From: CAZTCJ01 sp964612085
GTDB taxonomy: Bacteria > Pseudomonadota > Alphaproteobacteria > JAJFIK01
Length of the DNA stretch: 64,000 bases
Direction: 5' to 3'
Assembly: GCA_964612085.1 (NCBI GenBank)
Contig: CAZTCJ010000003.1
Location: forward strand, 1 to 64,000
The position numbers and the translations under genes are program-made. Below are positions 52,751-61,799 of this stretch, piece by piece; the stretch's first letter is position 1, and every line of letters starts with the position of its first letter. The notes beneath the pieces are model-generated. The model saw nothing but the letters and a program-made list of their open reading frames with translations, did no database searches and was not told where the DNA came from.

Positions 52751-54598
52751 TTACGCGAACATGAAGTTGTCCGCCGTAAGGTCTTCCATGTCGGTCTTCT
52801 CGAAGACGAGTTGGTCGCCGCCGCCCGCGTCCCAGACCAGATCCTTGCCGTCTTCCTGCATCTGCATCTGGAGCATGGCGAAGTCGAGCCCGGCGAAAGC
52901 GGTCAGGTCCACAACATCCGCGCCCTTCTTGTTGAACTTCGAGAGAATATCAACCTCGTTGCCCATCTCGAACACGAACGTGTCGTCTTCCTTGCCGGCC
53001 CGAAGCTCATCCGTGCCCGCACCGCCATTGATCATGTTGGTGCCGCCCTTGACCCGGACATCGTCGTCGCCGGCGCCGCCCATGATCATATTGGTGCCGT
53101 CTTTCATCTGGATGCGGTCGTCGCCGTCACCACCCATCACCGTGTTCACGCCGCCCTTGTCCTTGACCCGGTCGTCGCCACCACCGCCGCTGATCGTGTC
53201 GTTGCCGTCACCGGTGGAGATCCTGTCGTCCCCACCCTGACCGTCGATGGTGTTGGCGCCATCCCGGTCCTTGATTTTGTCATCGCCCGAGCCGCCGTCG
53301 ATTATGTCGTCGCCGCCCCGGCCGTCGAGCTTGTCGTCGCCGCCCAGGCCCAGCAGCGTTTCGTCCGCATCCGTGCCTTTGAGCTTGTTGTCCTCGGCAT
53401 CGCCCTGCAGCGTGTTGGGCGGCGGCGCGACGACGGTGGACTGGACCATGAAGATCTCGCCGTCATCGTAATCGACGATGTAAAGATTGCCGTCCACGTC
53501 CTCGCCGAAGCTGGAGATCAGATCGATCGTGCCTTCATCGGGCGTGAAATCCGTGTTGCGCAGTGTGGCGTCGGCCTCGGTCAGCGTGCTCGACGGCTCG
53601 CCCTTATTGTTGATGTTCTCGGTCAGTTCGGAGGCTGGAATGGACCAGATATTGGCGGTCACGAAGTCGCCGAAAATATACTCGCCCTGGAGCGACGGCG
53701 CGGGCCCGCGATAGACATAGCCGCCGGTGACCGCAAAACCGGTCATCGGATTGCTGTCATATTCCAGCACCGGACGGATGAAATCGGTATCGTCGATATC
53801 ATCCTCGCCGCTCATGAAGGGCAATGTGCCTTCGAATTCGTCCCAGCCGAAATTGAGCGCTTCGTCGATGGCGTTTTGCGGCAGGATATTGATCTCTTCC
53901 CGGTCCTGCTCGCCCACATCGCCGAGATAAAGATCGCCGGTCAGACGGTCGAAGCTGGCGCGGGACGGATTGCGCAGGCCCGAGGCGATGATTTCGTCCG
54001 CACCGCCTTCGCCCACGAACGGATTATCCTCTGGAATGGCGTAATCGCGGTTCTCATCGCCCGGAAAATCATCGCCCGACGGATCGATCCGCAAAATCTT
54101 GCCCAGAAGCGAATTGTTGTTCTGAGCGGGCAGATTGACGAACCCGCCGCCATCGCCAGTCGGGATGTAAAGAAAACCGTCAGGACCGAAATCAAGCCAG
54201 CCCGCATTGTGGTTGTCTTCCGGCTGGGCGATTTCGAGAATGATATCGGCCGTGGATTCGTCCGCCTGGTCCGCGTCCTCGGCGGAGACATTATACCGGC
54301 GGATTTCCGTGTCGCCTTCATCGTTGGTCATGTTGATGTAGAAGGTGCCGCTGGTGGCGAAATCCGGCGCGAACGCCAGACCCAGGAGGCCTTGTTCGGC
54401 ACCCACGGAGACTTCATCGGAGATATCGAGGAACGGCGTCACATTCACCATGCCGGTTTCGGCATCGAGGATCTTGATGACCCCGCCCTGCTCCAAGATG
54501 AACGTGCGGTTGGTACCGTCGTCGGGCATGGTAGCGAAAAGCGGCTGTGAAAAGCCGGTGCCGACGCGCACCACCTGAAAATCGAGTTCGTCTTCCAT
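52751..54598 (-). CDS. PQQ-type sugar dehydrogenase with C-terminal RTX repeats
   Basis: A 615-residue protein. Residues 1-365 form a six-bladed propeller of the soluble aldose sugar dehydrogenase (GSDH) family, with VRVGTGFSQPLFATMPDDG, GLLGLAFAPDF, NHNAGWLDFGPDGFLYIPTG and SRASFDRLTGDLYLGDVGEQ. Residues about 390-540 carry Ca-binding nonapeptide repeats of the GGxGxDxxx form (GLGGDDKLDGRGGDDIIDGG). The end resembles type I secretion tails. There is no signal peptide, consistent with export by a type I system not encoded here. It would oxidise sugars outside the cell if loaded with PQQ. The start at 54598 has agggaga upstream. Confidence 0.87.
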   Translation of the reverse strand: MEDELDFQVVRVGTGFSQPLFATMPDDGTNRTFILEQGGVIKILDAETGMVNVTPFLDISDEVSVGAEQGLLGLAFAPDFATSGTFYINMTNDEGDTEIRRYNVSAEDADQADESTADIILEIAQPEDNHNAGWLDFGPDGFLYIPTGDGGGFVNLPAQNNNSLLGKILRIDPSGDDFPGDENRDYAIPEDNPFVGEGGADEIIASGLRNPSRASFDRLTGDLYLGDVGEQDREEINILPQNAIDEALNFGWDEFEGTLPFMSGEDDIDDTDFIRPVLEYDSNPMTGFAVTGGYVYRGPAPSLQGEYIFGDFVTANIWSIPASELTENINNKGEPSSTLTEADATLRNTDFTPDEGTIDLISSFGEDVDGNLYIVDYDDGEIFMVQSTVVAPPPNTLQGDAEDNKLKGTDADETLLGLGGDDKLDGRGGDDIIDGGSGDDKIKDRDGANTIDGQGGDDRISTGDGNDTISGGGGDDRVKDKGGVNTVMGGDGDDRIQMKDGTNMIMGGAGDDDVRVKGGTNMINGGAGTDELRAGKEDDTFVFEMGNEVDILSKFNKKGADVVDLTAFAGLDFAMLQMQMQEDGKDLVWDAGGGDQLVFEKTDMEDLTADNFMFA

Positions 54599-54643
54599 TC
54601 GAGTCTCCCTGGAAACGGTTTCATGCGGGTCCCGAAGACAGCA

Positions 54644-54667
54644 AAGCGGGCCTCGTTCAGCCCGCTT
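54644..54667. repeat. Inverted repeat upstream of the sugar dehydrogenase gene
   Basis: AAGCGGGC (54644-54651) and GCCCGCTT (54660-54667) form a perfect 8-bp stem about 46 bases before the start of the RTX dehydrogenase gene. It has no T-run on either strand. It may be leader structure or an operator. Confidence 0.4.
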
Positions 54668-54758
54668 CATCCCTTGTCACCGGAAAAAATCCGCGCACCC
54701 CTCATAGCCAAACCGGAGCCATATGAGACCATGGGGAGACCAGACACAACTCAAGACA

Positions 54759-54792
54759 CGGTAAGGTGACGCAAGCTTCATCTACCTTACCG
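54759..54792. promoter_or_regulatory. Possible operator: 9-bp perfect inverted repeat
   Basis: CGGTAAGGT (54759-54767) and ACCTTACCG (54784-54792) are perfectly complementary with a 16-base spacer, in the 264-base non-coding space between the cupredoxin and sugar dehydrogenase genes. The arm-to-arm spacing fits a dimeric regulator. The regulator is unknown. Confidence 0.4.
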
Positions 54793-54862
54793 ATCCGTTA
54801 CAATAGAGCGAAAAACCCTTTGTTTTTTATGGCTTAGAATGGGATAATCCGCTTAAGGACGG

Positions 54863-55246
54863 TCACGGATTCTCAGATTCTGTGACGGCCGGCACTTGCC
54901 CCGCCGCCGGGCCGGCCTGCACGTCGACCATCAGCCGCATGCGCGGATGAATATGGCAACCGATCTCCCAGGTGCCTTCCTCCTCGAACGTCACCTCATA
55001 GGAGGCGCCGCGCGGCAGCAGGCGCGAGGAAAACTCCGTGGGCCCCTTGCGCGACATGATGTGGTGCGACGTCCGGTCGTCATTCTGGAAGACCACGACA
55101 TCGCCCGGCTGAATGGTGATTTCCCGGGGAGCGAAGGTCCGGCCTTTCTGGGACACAAGATAGCGCTCGCCCGCCGACAGAAGCGGGCCCGCGCCCCAGG
55201 CCGCCAGGATGGCGCAGACAATCAAAAACGGCAGGATCGGTCTCAT
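54863..55246 (-). CDS. Amicyanin-like cupredoxin
   Basis: A 127-residue exported blue-copper-type protein. A hydrophobic N-terminus (MRPILPFLIVCAILAAWGAG) acts as signal or anchor. ITIQPGDVVVFQNDDRTSHH gives the first His ligand (61/62) and GCHIHPRM gives Cys97, His100 and Met103, the C-x2-H-x2-M spacing of amicyanin. It should carry single electrons in the periplasm. The start at 55246 is chosen over an in-frame 55366 because it directly precedes the hydrophobic segment. It is divergent from the porin-cyclase pair. Its redox partner is unknown. Confidence 0.87.
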   Translation of the reverse strand: MRPILPFLIVCAILAAWGAGPLLSAGERYLVSQKGRTFAPREITIQPGDVVVFQNDDRTSHHIMSRKGPTEFSSRLLPRGASYEVTFEEEGTWEIGCHIHPRMRLMVDVQAGPAAGQVPAVTESENP

Positions 55247-55410
55247 GGCGTTTTCCGGACTCCGTTCGTCACAAGCGCGCTTGATAGGGCCGCTTACCGG
55301 CAGGCAGCGCCCGCCCGTGCAGGCAATCAACAATCGTGTCATAGCATTAGCCCGCTGCCATGACACGGGTTAGACTATCGCCGGTCATCCGGGCCAGGGG
55401 AATTCCGAGT

Positions 55411-56640
55411 ATGTGTGTGTTTATCTGCAAGCGTTTCGCTTTACCGGCTTTAGCGCTCGCGGTGGCGTTGCCGGCAAGCGCCGTCGAGGCCCGGCCATGG
55501 GATCCGGACCTCCAGGTGACGGGTCTGGCCGGCTTCCGGGCCGTGCTGCCGAGCGATGCGCGCGCCCGGATCGATGGCGGTCCCTCGCGGGTCCGCTTCG
55601 GCGATGGCAGCGACGGCGGCGAAGACGTGCTCGCCGATATCGCGGAAATCGCCGTCGAGGTGGAGGCCCGCGCCAATGACTGGCTGAGCCTGTTTCTCCA
55701 CGCCCAATATCAGCCCGAGGACGACCAGATCGCCGATCTGGTCAGCGGTTTCATCCGGATCGAGCCGCCCGCCATGGGCCGGACGGCCGTGTCGTTCAAG
55801 GGCGGCGCGTTTTTCCCCGGTATCTCGAAGGAAAACCGGGGCACGGCCTGGAGCAACACCTACACCTTGACCAATTCCGCGTCGAAGAGTTGGATCGGCG
55901 AGGATGTGCGGCCCATCGGCACGGCGTTGGGTGTGACCTATACCGGCGACAGCTATGCGCTCGGCATCGAGGGCACGGCCTTTTTCGCCAATGATGTGTC
56001 AGGTGCGGCGCTGGCGCGCGGCGGCTGGTCGCTTACCGATATCAAAACGCCCTTGACCGGCGCCATTCGCACCTTCAATCCGTCGGACCCGGACGGACTC
56101 AGCGTGTTCGAGCCGTTCCGCGAAGGCGACGGACGCCCGGGCGTTCAGATGCGCGTGGATCTCGACATCTTCGCCCTGGGCGGCATCTCTCTGCTCTATT
56201 GGAACAATCTGGCGGATCTGGACAAGACGATCGACGGCGATTCCCTGTGGCGCACGCGCTTTTTTGCGGCGGATGCGGAGGTTCTGCTGCCCTGGAGCAT
56301 TTCCCTCCTGCCACAGATCATGGTCGGGCGGACCGAACACCCGACCCTGGGCACCCGCTTCCTGAGCGCGTCCGCGCTCGCCGCGCGGCATTTCGGGCCC
56401 GTGCGCGGCGCGCTGCGCCTGGAGTATTTCGCCCAAGACAATATCCGCGATATGCCCGAACTGCGCCTGGACGAGGAAGGCCATGCCGTAACCGCCGCCG
56501 CGTCTTACGCGCTGGGCCGGTACCATCAGTTCATCGGCGAGGTGGTTTACGTCCGCTCCCAGCGCGACGGCTCCGCCCTGCCCGCCGCCCGCGATCAGAA
56601 CGAGACCCTTTTTCAGCTTGAATACCGTTTCGGATTTTGA
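55411..56640 (+). CDS. Outer-membrane beta-barrel / porin-like protein
   Basis: A 409-residue exported protein: signal peptide MCVFICKRFALPALALAVAL (cut after ASA near residue 25), then a beta-rich body with alternating hydrophobic strands (VSFKGGAFFPGISKENRG, IGTALGVTYTGDSYALGIEG, GALRLEYFAQDNIR). It ends QLEYRFGF, with the C-terminal Phe recognised by the Bam complex. The substrate is unknown, and I could not place it in a named porin family. The ATG at 55411 is adopted; an in-frame ATG at 55360 would add 17 residues before the signal peptide. Its stop lies 2 bases before the cyclase ATG, so the two are translationally linked. Confidence 0.8.
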   Translation: MCVFICKRFALPALALAVALPASAVEARPWDPDLQVTGLAGFRAVLPSDARARIDGGPSRVRFGDGSDGGEDVLADIAEIAVEVEARANDWLSLFLHAQYQPEDDQIADLVSGFIRIEPPAMGRTAVSFKGGAFFPGISKENRGTAWSNTYTLTNSASKSWIGEDVRPIGTALGVTYTGDSYALGIEGTAFFANDVSGAALARGGWSLTDIKTPLTGAIRTFNPSDPDGLSVFEPFREGDGRPGVQMRVDLDIFALGGISLLYWNNLADLDKTIDGDSLWRTRFFAADAEVLLPWSISLLPQIMVGRTEHPTLGTRFLSASALAARHFGPVRGALRLEYFAQDNIRDMPELRLDEEGHAVTAAASYALGRYHQFIGEVVYVRSQRDGSALPAARDQNETLFQLEYRFGF

Positions 56641-56642
56641 CC

Positions 56643-58163
56643 ATGACGACCGGAAACGCCGATCCCTCGACACAGCTCTTTTTCACCGACCGGATCCCGA
56701 TCCGTATCAAGATGATGATCGTTGGCCTGGCCGTCGCGCTCGCCACCGCTTGCGCGGGCTGGATCGGTTACCAGACGGAACAGGCCATTTCCGCACGCGG
56801 CATTTATTTATACGATCATATTTTTCATTCCTCGAGCTATGCGCGCGCGGCTCAGAAGGATTTCGCGCTTTTGCGCAATCTCGCGACCGTCTCCTGGTCC
56901 GGCCACAACGCCGCTGAGCAGGGCACAGCCGATACGCCGCTTCAGTCGCTGCTCGGTCAACTTTCGAAAGAGGCCGGTGCGGACGATCCGGAAGCCGCCG
57001 CCCGGTTCCTCGTCACGGAAGCGGTCGCGAATTTGAGCGTCTCCACCGAACGCACCTTGCCGGACGGGCTGGCCGCCCAATCGCGCAACCTCATCGACCG
57101 GATCGGCGCGCTTGAGGATCCCGTCTTGACGCTGATCGCCGGGGAAAACTTGGCCGCGGCCCCCGCCCTGATCGACACCATGACGGCCCTGGCGGGCGAT
57201 CTCGATCTTTTCGTCGATGCCATCGCGGTCGAAGGCTTCCGCGTCCGGGAAGAGCTGGGGCAATCGGTCGCCCGCAGCAGCATGGTGATCGCGGGCTCGG
57301 TCATCATCGCCATTCTGATCGCCGTCGCCGCCGCCTTCTTCATGGGCGAACTGGTTTCCCGGCAGGTCTTCACGGCTCTGCGGTATTCGGACGATATCGC
57401 CCAAGGCCGGCTCGACCGCGCCGCCCGGGTGGAAGGCCGCACGGAACTGGCGCTTCTGATGAAACATCTGGACCGCATGCGCTCCAGCATCAAGGATCAG
57501 ATCGCGCAGATCGAGGCCTTGCGGAAGCAGGCCGACGATCTGGTGGATAACATCCTGCCCCGGAGCGTTGCCGCCCGTTTGCGCGCGGGCGAAAGCCGGA
57601 TCGCCGATGCCCGGGCCGAAGCCACGATCCTGTTCATGGATCTGGTGGGCTTCACCGAACTTTCCCGCCGCTTCGGCGCCGCCCATCTGATCGAGATGCT
57701 CGACGACATCTTCCGTAAGCTGGACGACGCCACCGAGCGCCACGGCATCGAGAAGATCAAGACCATCGGGGATGCCTATATGGCCGCCGCCGGTGTCACA
57801 ACGGACGTTCAGCCGGACAATGCGGCGCGCTGCGCGGCTTTCGCCCTGGAGGCCCGGGAGATCATCCGGACCGCCGCCAAGGAACTGGGCTATCCGCTCG
57901 ATGTGCGCATCGGTATTCACAACGGCCCCGTGGTGGCGGGCATGCTGGGCACGGCGAAACTGTTCTTCGATGTCTGGGGCGAGGCCGTCAACCACGCCAG
58001 CCGGATCGAGGGATCCGCCCGGACCGGCGAGATCCGGGTGAGCGAGACCACCTATTGGCGGCTGCGGCAGGACTTCGCGCTGACCGATCTGGGCACCATC
58101 GAGCTCAAAGGCATCGGCCTTGCGCCGGTCTACCGTCTCGACGGCCCGGCTGAAGCGGGATAA
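56643..58163 (+). CDS. Membrane-bound class III adenylate cyclase with HAMP domain
   Basis: A 506-residue sensor cyclase. TM1 (about 24-44) and TM2 (about 213-236) enclose a periplasmic helical sensor region of about 165 residues; a HAMP domain (about 237-290) leads to the class III catalytic domain. Metal ligands Asp333 (LFMDLVGF) and Asp377 (TIGDAYM), adenine-selecting Lys373 (EKIKTIGD) and Asp443 (FFDVWG), and NHASR (450-454) are all present, so ATP is the likely substrate. The upstream barrel gene abuts it, suggesting the barrel may supply or report a periplasmic signal. The start at 56643 avoids a TTG two codons earlier. Confidence 0.92.
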   Translation: MTTGNADPSTQLFFTDRIPIRIKMMIVGLAVALATACAGWIGYQTEQAISARGIYLYDHIFHSSSYARAAQKDFALLRNLATVSWSGHNAAEQGTADTPLQSLLGQLSKEAGADDPEAAARFLVTEAVANLSVSTERTLPDGLAAQSRNLIDRIGALEDPVLTLIAGENLAAAPALIDTMTALAGDLDLFVDAIAVEGFRVREELGQSVARSSMVIAGSVIIAILIAVAAAFFMGELVSRQVFTALRYSDDIAQGRLDRAARVEGRTELALLMKHLDRMRSSIKDQIAQIEALRKQADDLVDNILPRSVAARLRAGESRIADARAEATILFMDLVGFTELSRRFGAAHLIEMLDDIFRKLDDATERHGIEKIKTIGDAYMAAAGVTTDVQPDNAARCAAFALEAREIIRTAAKELGYPLDVRIGIHNGPVVAGMLGTAKLFFDVWGEAVNHASRIEGSARTGEIRVSETTYWRLRQDFALTDLGTIELKGIGLAPVYRLDGPAEAG

Positions 58164-58206
58164 CACAGACAAAAGACTTCTCCGTCCCGAAAACAGGATC
58201 GCGCCC

Positions 58207-59346
58207 ATGACCCGCCAGCCCCAGACACGCCTGCCCCAGACCCGCCTGCCATTGACGCCCCTTGCCCAATCCCTGCCCGCCACGGTGCCTTTCGTGGGCC
58301 CTGAGACCCTGGCGCGCCGCCGGGGCCGCCCCTTCCGGGCACGGATCGGCGCCAATGAGTCCGTGTTCGGCCCTTCGCCCCGCGCCGTGGAGGCCATGGC
58401 CCGCGAGGCGGCGGAAAGCTGGAAATATTGCGACCCGGAAAATTACGAACTGAAAGTGGCCTTCGCCGATCATGTGGGCGTCAAGCCGGAGAACATCATC
58501 GCTGGGGAAGGAATCGACGCGCTTTTGGGCTATATCGTGCGGCTTTTCGTGGACAAGGGCGATGCGGTCGTCACGTCCGACGGCGCTTATCCCACTTTCG
58601 CCTATCATGCTGTGGGTTTCGGCGGCAATCTGATCCGCGTTCCGTACCGGGACGACCGGGAGGACGGCGAAGCGCTCATCGCCGCCGCCAAGCGGGAAAA
58701 CGCCGCCCTTGTTTATCTGGCCAATCCGGACAATCCCATGGGCACCTGGTGGGACGGTGCGAGCCTGCAATCCCTGTTCGCCGATCTGCCGCCGGACACC
58801 ATGTTCTGTCTCGATGAGGCCTATATCGATTATGCACCCGAGGGCACCGCGCCGCCCATCGATGTGAGTAACCCGCAGGTCGTCCGCTTCCGGACCTTTT
58901 CCAAGATCTATGGCATGGCGGGCCTGCGCGTGGGCTATGCCATCGCCCATGAGGATGTGGTCGCGGCCTGTGAGAAAGTGCGCAATCATTTCGGCATCAA
59001 CCGGGTAGCCCAGGCGGGCTCCATCGCCGCCATCGCCGACCAGGATCACGTGCGCTGGGTCGGGCAGGAGACCGACAAATCCAAGGTCCGCATCGCCGAG
59101 ATCGCGGCGGGGTTCGGGCTCACGACCCTGCCCTCGGCGACGAGCTTCGTCGCCATGGATTGCGGCCAGGATGGTGCCTTCGCCAAACAGGTGCTCGACG
59201 GGCTTTTGGAGCGGGATATCTTTATCCGCATGCCGGCCGTGGCGCCGCTCAACCGCTGTATCCGGGTCTCAGCCGGCAGCCTGGAAGACCTCGACCTGTT
59301 CGCCGCCGCCCTCGAAGACACGCTGCAAACCGTCAAATCGCGCTAA
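58207..59346 (+). CDS. Histidinol-phosphate aminotransferase-like PLP enzyme
   Basis: A 379-residue class I/II aminotransferase. NESVFGPSPRAVEAM, the Asn/Pro of LANPDNPMGTWW, the Asp of LDEAYIDYAPEG and the PLP lysine in FSKIYGMAGLRVGY follow the HisC/aromatic aminotransferase pattern. No his genes surround it, so aromatic amino acid transamination is as likely as histidine synthesis. The N-terminus contains a perfect 5-residue duplication (QTRLPQTRLP) from a near-perfect 15-base tandem repeat. The ATG at 58207 is 43 bases after the cyclase stop. Confidence 0.88.
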   Translation: MTRQPQTRLPQTRLPLTPLAQSLPATVPFVGPETLARRRGRPFRARIGANESVFGPSPRAVEAMAREAAESWKYCDPENYELKVAFADHVGVKPENIIAGEGIDALLGYIVRLFVDKGDAVVTSDGAYPTFAYHAVGFGGNLIRVPYRDDREDGEALIAAAKRENAALVYLANPDNPMGTWWDGASLQSLFADLPPDTMFCLDEAYIDYAPEGTAPPIDVSNPQVVRFRTFSKIYGMAGLRVGYAIAHEDVVAACEKVRNHFGINRVAQAGSIAAIADQDHVRWVGQETDKSKVRIAEIAAGFGLTTLPSATSFVAMDCGQDGAFAKQVLDGLLERDIFIRMPAVAPLNRCIRVSAGSLEDLDLFAAALEDTLQTVKSR

Positions 59347-59484
59347 ATCCTTGATCCTTTTACGGGAACCTCGCCGTGGACCTCACCCGAAAGAGGGGTC
59401 GCGCATGGGCGCAGTCCCTGTAAACTGACGGCGAACCGGGTTCTGTCAGACTGGGGCCCGCCGGAACCGCTGGGGAGCGACACG

Positions 59485-60774
59485 ATGAGCTTTTGGACTT
59501 CAATCCCGCTGTGGGGGCGCGTGCTGATCGGCCTCGTACTCGGGGCCCTCACGGGGCTGGCCTTTGGCAATGCCGGGCAGGAAGACTTTATCGTCACCTG
59601 GATCAAGCCGCTGGGCGATGCCTTCGTGAACCTGATCCGGATGCTCATCGTGCCTTTGGTGTTCACCACCCTGGTCTCGGGCGTGACCGCCATGGGGGAC
59701 CCGAATCGGCTGGGCTCGCTCGGCGGGCGGACCATCGGCGTCTATCTCGTCACCACCGCCTTTGCCGTCACCATCGGTCTCATCCTCGGCACCATCATCC
59801 AGCCCGGCAAAGGCGTGGATCATGAGAGCGCGGGCGCGGATACGGTCTCCCAGGTTGAGCAGCTCGTGGACCGGGGCAAGAGCGCAGGCGGCGTCGTGGA
59901 CCGGCTCCTCGATATCATTCCGCCGAACCCGGTCGAAGCGCTCGCCGAAGGCAACATCCTCAGCGTGATCTTCTTTGCCATTATTTTCGGTGTCGGGATC
60001 ATTTCCCTGGGCGAGAAATCCAAGCCCATCGCCGATGCCATCGACAGCGCGGCCAATGTGATGATCAAGGTCACCGAGTTCATCATGGAGACCGCGCCGT
60101 TCGGCGTCTTCGCCCTGATGGCCTGGGTGATGGCGACACAAGGCTTGGCCGTGCTCGACAATCTGCTGCTGCTGGCCCTGTCGCTCTATCTGGGCTGTTT
60201 CATCCACATCATTCTGGTCTATGGCAGCATCATCCGCTTTGTCTTGGGCCTGCCGGCCATACGCTTCTTCCGTGGGATTTTCGACGCTCAGGCCGTGGCC
60301 TTCTCGACCGCGTCGAGTTCCGCGACGCTGCCCGTCACCATCGCCTGCGCGCGGGACAATCTGGGGGTCTCGAAAGCGGTGGCCGGTTCGGTCCTGCCCT
60401 TGGGCGCCACCATCAATATGGACGGCACGGCGATCTATCTGGGCCTGATCGCGCTGTTCGCCGCCCAGGCGCTCGGCATCGATCTGACGTTCACGAACTA
60501 TCTCCTGATCGCGCTGACCGCGACGCTCGCCTCTGTGGGCGCGGCGGGCATTCCCTCGGCGGGCCTGTTCCTGGCGGCGACCGTTTTGAGCACGTTCAAT
60601 GTCTCCGACCAGGATGCAGTGCTGATCATCGCCTTCATCTTCCCCTTCGACCGGCTCTTGGACATGATGCGTACTGCCACCAATATCACCGGCGATGCGG
60701 CGGTGGCCTCGGCGGTCGCCAAATGGGAAGGCGAACTGGACGAGGAGATCTTCCGGACGCCCGCGCGGGTGTGA
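59485..60774 (+). CDS. Dicarboxylate/amino acid:cation symporter (DAACS family)
   Basis: A 429-residue secondary transporter of the GltP/DctA family. About eight helices and two re-entrant hairpins are expected. The serine-rich hairpin tip is TASSSATLPVT, followed by the cation/substrate region GATINMDGTAIYLG and the second hairpin AAGIPSAGLFLAATVL. FVNLIRMLIVPLVFTTLVSG is the conserved TM3 segment. It imports glutamate, aspartate or C4-dicarboxylates with H+ or Na+. It ends near the convergent pirin gene, and a TAGGGTC-ag-GACCCTA palindrome (60802-60817) lies between the two. Confidence 0.93.
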   Translation: MSFWTSIPLWGRVLIGLVLGALTGLAFGNAGQEDFIVTWIKPLGDAFVNLIRMLIVPLVFTTLVSGVTAMGDPNRLGSLGGRTIGVYLVTTAFAVTIGLILGTIIQPGKGVDHESAGADTVSQVEQLVDRGKSAGGVVDRLLDIIPPNPVEALAEGNILSVIFFAIIFGVGIISLGEKSKPIADAIDSAANVMIKVTEFIMETAPFGVFALMAWVMATQGLAVLDNLLLLALSLYLGCFIHIILVYGSIIRFVLGLPAIRFFRGIFDAQAVAFSTASSSATLPVTIACARDNLGVSKAVAGSVLPLGATINMDGTAIYLGLIALFAAQALGIDLTFTNYLLIALTATLASVGAAGIPSAGLFLAATVLSTFNVSDQDAVLIIAFIFPFDRLLDMMRTATNITGDAAVASAVAKWEGELDEEIFRTPARV

Positions 60775-60801
60775 CCCCGCGCGGGACAGCTTCGCTGAGC
60801 C

Positions 60802-60817
60802 TAGGGTCAGGACCCTA
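60802..60817. repeat. Short palindrome at a convergent gene junction
   Basis: TAGGGTC (60802-60808) and GACCCTA (60811-60817) form a perfect 7-bp inverted repeat with a 2-base spacer, between the symporter and pirin stops and overlapping the latter. The outer bases CTAGGGTC match the first eight bases of the MITE-like element ends at 21732, which may be chance. Confidence 0.4.
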
Positions 60818-61516
60818 AGGCTTCATGTCGAAAAGCAAGGCTTCCGTGGCCTCCCGCGCCGTCAAGGTGATGCGGTCCTCGCCCGAGATGGCCACGCCGT
60901 CACCGGCACGGACGGCCTCGCCATTGAGCTCGGCCTGACCCCGCGCGATCTGAAGCCAGCCGATCCGGCCCGGTTTGAAATCGTGGACGCTCTCGTCACC
61001 GGGCTGAAGATGGGTATCGTAAAGATCCACATCCTGATGGATGGCCACGGATCCGTCCCGCCCGTCGCGGCTGCCCACAAGACGGAAGCGGCCTTTGGCA
61101 TCCTCCGGCGAAAAGCTCTTCTGCTCGTAACCGGGTTTGAGCCCGTCGCGCTCCGGCAGGATCCAGATCTGAAGGAAATGGACGGGATCCTCCGCAGAGT
61201 GATTATACTCGCTATGCCGGATGCCCGTGCCCGCCGACATGCGCTGCACATCGCCCGGTCGGATCACGGAGCCCGTGCCGAGGCTGTCCTTATGTTCCAA
61301 TGCGCCGCCAAGCACATAGGAAATGATTTCCATGTCTTGATGGCCATGGGTATCGAAGCCCCGGCCCGGATCCACCCGGTCCTCGTTGATCACGCGCAAA
61401 GGGCCAAAACCCATATGCGCGGGGTCGAAATAATACCCAAAGGAAAAGCTGTGCCGGGAGGTCAACCAGCCAAACCGCGCGGTGCCGCGATCCTCGGCTC
61501 GCCGAAGAGTGATCAT
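60815..61516 (-). CDS. Pirin-family protein (cupin)
   Basis: A 233-residue bicupin. The metal site is formed by His57 and His59 (DTHGHQDME) and His101/Glu103 (IRHSEYNHS), as in YhhW/pirin. [17 protein letters not shown] and [20 protein letters not shown] are strongly conserved in the family. Some members have quercetinase activity; others bind regulators. RBS ggaggt sits 5 bases before the ATG. It stands alone, convergent with the symporter. Confidence 0.93.
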   Translation of the reverse strand: MITLRRAEDRGTARFGWLTSRHSFSFGYYFDPAHMGFGPLRVINEDRVDPGRGFDTHGHQDMEIISYVLGGALEHKDSLGTGSVIRPGDVQRMSAGTGIRHSEYNHSAEDPVHFLQIWILPERDGLKPGYEQKSFSPEDAKGRFRLVGSRDGRDGSVAIHQDVDLYDTHLQPGDESVHDFKPGRIGWLQIARGQAELNGEAVRAGDGVAISGEDRITLTAREATEALLFDMKP

Positions 61517-61799
61517 GACGCACCTCCATTTGTGAGGTAGAGACTGTGTTGACTGGCATGTAAGAGAGATCGCGCCGGAAACAATCCTCCGGCCGACAGG
61601 GGCCAGGCCCTGGGGCTGTCCGTATACGCCTGACGCGGGCAGCCCGGCGCCTTCAGGCCGGTATCGGGCCCCCGGGCTTTGCCGAAATCCATCCGCCGTG
61701 TAATGTTGCGTCGGACTGGGCCCCGCCTGGCCCGAGGCCGGGGGATCGGCCCCAACAACACTGGCCAACACCCCTGGCCAACAACATTGGGAGGTCAAG

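Noticed and set aside
52950..53400. Dense short repeats resembling a repeat array or CRISPR
   Set aside because: The repeats are in frame and encode GGxGxDxxx calcium-binding nonapeptides of the RTX dehydrogenase; there are no spacers of constant length.
56643..58163. Class III cyclase considered as the signal generator of an anti-phage Pycsar system with the TIR protein
   Set aside because: Adenine-selecting Lys373 and Asp443 point to cAMP, the enzyme has a HAMP/periplasmic sensor layout, and the TIR gene is about 9 kb away with its own membrane sensor domain.
58222..58252. 15-base tandem duplication at the start of the aminotransferase gene
   Set aside because: It is near-perfect and in frame (QTRLP twice) in a non-conserved N-terminal tail; treated as a minor replication slip, not a functional repeat.
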